Below, piece after piece: positions 15,319 through 18,751 of a DNA stretch of 18,751 nt. The DNA is from Desulfobacterales bacterium (GTDB lineage: Bacteria; Desulfobacterota; Desulfobacteria; Desulfobacterales; JAFDCJ01). The notes under the pieces were generated by a model. The model worked only from the letters and a program-made list of their open reading frames with translations. It was not told the origin of the DNA and did no database searches. The stretch spans positions 5,269,786-5,288,536 of the forward strand of contig CP070771.1 of the NCBI GenBank assembly GCA_020345785.1. The letters are read 5' to 3'. Both the position numbers and the translations under genes were made by a program. Every line of letters begins with the position of its first letter. Position 1 is the stretch's first letter.

Positions 15319-15648
15319 CGCAAGTTACGCGTTGCGGGTTGCGGGCTAACGGATTGACGAATGACTAATGACGAATGTCGAATGAAGGAATTCTATCTAT
15401 TTGACATTATGTCATTTATTGTCATTCCCGCGCAGGCGGGAATCCAGAAAGACTACATAATCGGACTTTTTACGGGATCATCAAGGTTGGAGGTGCAAGG
15501 TATTCGGCGCACGGCGTAAGATGCCTGATAAGGCTTCGAGAGGTAGGTTCGCAGGCTCCCAACTTCTCAACTTCTCATCTTCCCTACTTCCAAGCCTTCC
15601 AGCGTCCTGGCCTCCCAGCTGTTGTCCTCTGATCTATAATTCAATTAC
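15319..15648. repeat. Intergenic region filled with short repeats
   Basis: No gene is seen in these 330 bp between hrpA and the glycosyltransferase. Contents in order: TTGCGGGTTGCGGG-type words (about 15332-15346), ATGACGAATGAC-type words (about 15356-15388), a GACATtATGTC palindrome (about 15402-15412), a dRS3-like palindrome (15424-15443), and a CAACTTCTCAACTTCTC / CTTCCAAGCCTTCC tract (about 15558-15620). Confidence 0.6.
15424..15443. repeat. dRS3-like 20-bp palindrome
   Basis: ATTCCC and GGGAAT flank eight bases (GCGCAGGC). This fits the ATTCCC-N8-GGGAAT pattern of neisserial dRS3 repeats and is preceded by GTC and followed by CCAGA, a frame found around similar dispersed repeats in many proteobacteria. 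Confidence 0.7.
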
Positions 15649-16500
15649 ATGACAACAAAATCCAGACAACCGAAAGTGTCCGTCATCATCCCCACCTATA
15701 ATCGGGCGTGGGTTGTTAAGGAAGCCGTTGATTCCGTCCTGACCCAGGAATATGATGATTTTGAACTGATTGTGGTGGATGACGGTTCCACGGATGACAC
15801 CCGTAAGGCGCTTAGCGCCTGCGGACCGCGGATTAAGGTATTGCGGCAGCCGAACCGCGGCGTCAGCGCGGCGCGCAACCGGGGAATTGCCGCCGCCGCC
15901 GGGCACCTGGTGGCATTTTTAGATTCCGATGACCTCTGGCTGCCGTCCAAACTTGCGCGTCAGGTGGATTTTTTCGACAACCATCCGGCAGCGGTCATTT
16001 GCCAGACACAGGAAATCTGGATTCGCAACGGCGTCCGGGTGAATCCCAAAAAGCGACACCAGAAGTTTTCCGGAATGATTTTTGAACGATCGCTGGAGTT
16101 GTGCCTGGTCAGTCCTTCGGCCGTGATGATCCGCAAAGACCTGTTCGACAGCATCGGCGGTTTTGATGAAAGCCTGCCGGCCTGTGAAGACTATGACCTG
16201 TGGCTTCGGATCAGCTGTCGCTATCCGGTCAACCTGATTGACATGCCTTTAATCATCAAGAGGGGAGGGCATGTAGACCAGCTGTCGCGGTCGCCGGGGC
16301 TCGACAAATACCGCATCCAGTCCCTGGTGAAGATTATCGAAAGCCGGTGCCTGTCCAATTCCCAATTCCGCGCTGCCGTGAGCGCTTTGCGGACAAAATG
16401 CCGTCTTTATGCGGGAGGATGCCGCAAGCGCGGACGGGAGGCAGAAGCGAATGCATACGAAACACTCGGCACCAAGTATCGAATCACCGATGCCGGATAG
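15649..16500 (+). CDS. Family 2 glycosyltransferase
   Basis: A 283-aa GT-A fold glycosyltransferase. The N-terminus KVSVIIPTYNRAWVVKEAVDS, the nucleotide-binding VVDDGSTDDT (D44, D45), NRGVSAARNRGI, the metal-binding DSDD (D92-D95), and the ACEDYDLWLR motif carrying the probable catalytic base (E180/D181) are all present. It would transfer a sugar from a nucleotide donor in building a surface glycan; donor and acceptor cannot be told. No membrane segment or signal peptide is seen. The ATG at 15649 has no clear ribosome binding site. It stands alone, without other polysaccharide genes nearby, so the pathway is unknown. Confidence 0.9.
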   Translation: MTTKSRQPKVSVIIPTYNRAWVVKEAVDSVLTQEYDDFELIVVDDGSTDDTRKALSACGPRIKVLRQPNRGVSAARNRGIAAAAGHLVAFLDSDDLWLPSKLARQVDFFDNHPAAVICQTQEIWIRNGVRVNPKKRHQKFSGMIFERSLELCLVSPSAVMIRKDLFDSIGGFDESLPACEDYDLWLRISCRYPVNLIDMPLIIKRGGHVDQLSRSPGLDKYRIQSLVKIIESRCLSNSQFRAAVSALRTKCRLYAGGCRKRGREAEANAYETLGTKYRITDAG

Positions 16501-16765
16501 GCAAAAAGGGAGGACCGCCGATCATCACCAGGTCTTTAGGGTTGATTTTCCTCATTTGGCGGGCAGCGTCTCTTTATTTCTGACCAGCGGCCCTTGCAAT
16601 TCATTTCCTGATCTGATATAGCCTAAATGCTTGAACGCGATTCAAATTATTACACCTTATTAATTAATAAATCCTGAGAGAAAGGGGTGATAGAATAAAT
16701 CCGCAGGCACTGATTGTTTGAATCGGCGATGTCAACGCTAACTAAATCAATGAAAGGAGCATGAT

Positions 16766-17758
16766 ATGAAAAAGCTACTCATTTTTGCAGCCGCCCTGAT
16801 CGTCGGCCTCTCCCTGATCGCTGGCATCGGGCCTTTTGAGACGAAGGCCGCCGCCAAGACGACCTTTGTAACCATCGGCACCGGCGGAATTACCGGAGTC
16901 TATTATCCCACCGGCGGCGCAATCGCCAAGATGGTCAATAAGAAACGCAAGGAGTATGGCATTCGGGCCACGGTGGAGTCCACCGGCGGATCCGTGTTCA
17001 ACATCAATGCCATCATGACCGGCGACTTGGAATTCGGGGTCGCCCAGTCCGATCGTCAGTATCAGGCTGTCATGGGGATCGAAGACTGGAAAGACAAAGG
17101 CCCCCAGAAGGATTTGCGGGCGGTGTTTTCCATCCATCCGGAAACGGTTGATCTGATCGCCGCAGAGGATACCGGTATCAACACCATTCAAGATCTCAAG
17201 GGCAAACGCGTCAACATCGGCAACGTCGGTTCCGGTTATCGCCAAAATGCCATTGACGCCCTAGTGGCCAATGGCCTGGACTGGGAGAAGGATTTTAATG
17301 CCGAAAGCCTCAAGGCTGCCGAAGCGCCCGGCCTGATTCAAGACGGCCGGCTCGATGCGGCTTTCTACACGGTGGGCCATCCCAGTGGGTATTACAAGGA
17401 GGCCACTTCCGGAAAGCGCAAGGTCAAATTTATTCCCATTCCCAACGCTGACAAACTCATCAAAAAATACCCTTATTATGCCAAAGCCGTGACGCGGGTG
17501 ACGGAGCTCTATCCCACGGCCGCCAACAAGGAAGACGTAGAAACCTTTGGTGTTAAGGCAACCTTTGTGACCTCTGCCAAAGTTCCGGATGAAGTGGTTT
17601 ACGCCATCACCAAGGAAGTTTTCGACAACTTTGAAGAATTCAAAAATCTTCATCCAGCATACGGCGGTCTGACGAAAGAAAGCATGCTGGAAGGTTTGTC
17701 CGCTCCTCTCCATCCGGGAGCCATTAAATATTACAAGGAAGTCGGCCTGATGAAGTAG
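16766..17758 (+). CDS. TAXI family TRAP transporter solute-binding protein
   Basis: A 330-aa periplasmic binding protein. A signal peptide is visible (MKKLLIFAAALIVGLSLIAG, with probable cleavage near TKAAA at about residue 30). The mature protein opens with FVTIGTGGITGVYYPTGGAI, the TAXI-family signature, and continues with VESTGGSVFNINAIMTGDLEFGVAQSD, INTIQDLKGKRVNIGNVGSG and a C-terminal HPGAIKYYKEVGL. It would capture a substrate, typically a dicarboxylate or amino-acid-like anion, for the TRAP permease encoded next. The substrate is not predictable. AAAGGAGC lies 5 nt before the ATG. The permease gene follows 189 bp downstream after an intercistronic hairpin, so this is the first gene of a transporter operon. 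Confidence 0.95.
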   Translation: MKKLLIFAAALIVGLSLIAGIGPFETKAAAKTTFVTIGTGGITGVYYPTGGAIAKMVNKKRKEYGIRATVESTGGSVFNINAIMTGDLEFGVAQSDRQYQAVMGIEDWKDKGPQKDLRAVFSIHPETVDLIAAEDTGINTIQDLKGKRVNIGNVGSGYRQNAIDALVANGLDWEKDFNAESLKAAEAPGLIQDGRLDAAFYTVGHPSGYYKEATSGKRKVKFIPIPNADKLIKKYPYYAKAVTRVTELYPTAANKEDVETFGVKATFVTSAKVPDEVVYAITKEVFDNFEEFKNLHPAYGGLTKESMLEGLSAPLHPGAIKYYKEVGLMK

Positions 17759-17774
17759 CTGGGGCGAGAATAAA

Positions 17775-17805
17775 AACAGGCGGCGGCTTTAAGCCGTCGC
17801 CTGTT
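17775..17805 (+). terminator. Intercistronic hairpin in the TRAP operon
   Basis: AACAGGCGGCGGCTT (17775-17789) pairs with AAGCCGTCGCCTGTT (17791-17805) with one G-U wobble. It starts 16 bp after the stop of the binding-protein gene. No U-run follows on the plus strand, so it is more likely an mRNA-stabilising or attenuating hairpin than a full terminator, as is common between binding protein and permease genes. Confidence 0.75.
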
Positions 17806-17947
17806 CGTGTAAAAAAATACCCGAATTTCAATAAATGACAATACCATTTCAAGGGAAGCCATTCATGATTTTCTGAAGTTTTCCGGCACGCGCATCAGGT
17901 TTGCGAGATTTTTTGGCGGGCTCCCAAGAGGAAATTAGGTGGGTCAA

Positions 17948-18751
17948 ATGACAGAATCTTATGATATGCGGGAAAGGGATGAGGGGCTTGAAAAGGCCCG
18001 TAAAATGGCCGAAGAAGAGGAGGGGATCGCCCGCCGACCCAAGGGTCCAACGAAATGGGTGATTCCTTTCATCGGTGTGATCTGGTCTCTTTTTCAACTC
18101 TCGATTGCCAGTTGGTGGATCCTGGATACGGTCTTTATCCGCGCCATTCACCTCGGATTCGCCATGCTGATCGTCTATTTGAACTACCCCCTTTTCAAAG
18201 AAACCCGCTTTGGACTTAAGTTTCTCTCCATCAAGGACCGCATCCCGCCCTGGGATTTTGTGATTGCCGTCATCGCCTGTTTTTCAGCCGTTTACATCGC
18301 TGTTGATTATTACGGGGTCACGCACCGATATGGTGATCCCATCAGCCGCGATATCGTCGTCGGATTGATCCTGCTGGTGCTGCTGCTGGAAGCCGCGCGG
18401 CGGGTCATCGGTCCGGCACTGTCGGTCATTGCACTTTTTTTCTGTATCTACGCGTTTTTCGGACCCTACATGCCGGATGTGATCGCATTTAAAGGCGTTT
18501 CCCTATCCCGGTTCATGGGGCAGATCACCATGTCCACCGAAGGCATCTACGGCATTCCGCTGGATGTGTCCGCCACCATTGTTTTTTTGTTTGTGCTCTT
18601 CGGCGCCATGCTGGAGAAAGCCGGTGCCGGACGCTATTTTATTCAGCTGGCGTTGAGCATTCTGGGCAGCTTCAAGGGCGGACCGGCCAAGGCGGCCGTC
18701 ATGGGCAGCGGACTCACCGGTCTGGTGTCCGGCTCCAGTATTGCCAACATC
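17948..18751 (+). CDS. TRAP transporter fused 4TM/12TM permease (partial, runs off the window)
   Basis: The first 268 codons of a fused DctQ-DctM-type permease; the reading frame is open to the last base. After a charged N-terminus, hydrophobic segments lie at about residues 38-60, 68-85, 103-122, 135-171 (probably two helices) and 205-222. The conserved DctM stretch SFKGGPAKAAVMGSGLTGLVSGSSIAN (about 241-267) identifies the family. It moves solute delivered by the TAXI protein into the cytoplasm using the sodium or proton gradient. The ATG at 17948 is preceded by AGGTGGG. Full-length members are several hundred residues longer, so more than half is missing only because the window ends. Confidence 0.93.
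   Translation, partial: MTESYDMRERDEGLEKARKMAEEEEGIARRPKGPTKWVIPFIGVIWSLFQLSIASWWILDTVFIRAIHLGFAMLIVYLNYPLFKETRFGLKFLSIKDRIPPWDFVIAVIACFSAVYIAVDYYGVTHRYGDPISRDIVVGLILLVLLLEAARRVIGPALSVIALFFCIYAFFGPYMPDVIAFKGVSLSRFMGQITMSTEGIYGIPLDVSATIVFLFVLFGAMLEKAGAGRYFIQLALSILGSFKGGPAKAAVMGSGLTGLVSGSSIANI

Overview
This window looks like a chromosomal stretch of an anaerobic, selenocysteine-using bacterium, most likely a sulfate-reducing Desulfobacterota (Desulfobacterales-like). That assignment is inferred from gene content: a NuoG-headed selenocysteine formate dehydrogenase, a DsrK/HmcF/TmcB-type CCG iron-sulfur protein, a TAXI-TRAP transporter, and abundant short iterated repeats. No rRNA, tRNA, CRISPR array, phage or integrase was seen.

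The main result is that three genes contain an in-frame UGA exactly where a redox cysteine (or the known selenocysteine) belongs, so each must be read as one selenoprotein gene rather than two fragments. (1) fdhA, 966-3734 (+), Sec378 in the context CARL-U-HSS. (2) An HdrD/DsrK-like CCG protein, 4041-5360 (-), Sec244 in NTE-U-GHE. (3) A CoA-disulfide-reductase/NADH-oxidase-like flavoprotein, 9700-11040 (-), Sec42 in SYSA-U-GIPY. A SECIS-like hairpin with a G-rich apical loop follows each UGA. For fdhA the loop starts 19 nt after the UGA, which matches my recollection of E. coli fdhF.

Layout. 1-200: repeats, including a CACGAAA hairpin. 298-732: VanZ-like membrane protein. 966-3734: fdhA. 3734-4000: 145-bp palindrome, a CAATCAA-type microrepeat and a bidirectional terminator between the convergent fdhA and CCG genes. 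5360-5777: CCG gene promoter region and a repeat element whose end forms the stop codon of the next gene. 5773-6753 (-): zinc-free quinone oxidoreductase. 7085-8728 (+): lipoprotein with a repeat-built beta-propeller. 8780-9196 (-): YjbQ. 9278-9658 (-): GxxExxY protein bracketed by 36-bp inverted repeats. 9700-11040 (-): Sec flavoprotein, divergent from hrpA (11215-15318, +), a full-length DEAH helicase carrying two in-frame repeat insertions. 15649-16500 (+): GT2 glycosyltransferase. 16766-17758 (+): TAXI solute-binding protein, followed by a truncated TRAP 4TM/12TM permease from 17948 to the window edge.

Functionally, fdhA, the CCG protein and the Sec flavoprotein suggest cytoplasmic formate, thiol/disulfide and Fe-S electron transfer in which selenium replaces sulfur at the reactive positions. 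The other genes look like unrelated housekeeping or accessory loci. The second theme is repeat DNA: at least ten short iterated or palindromic segments, three of which overlap or extend coding sequence.
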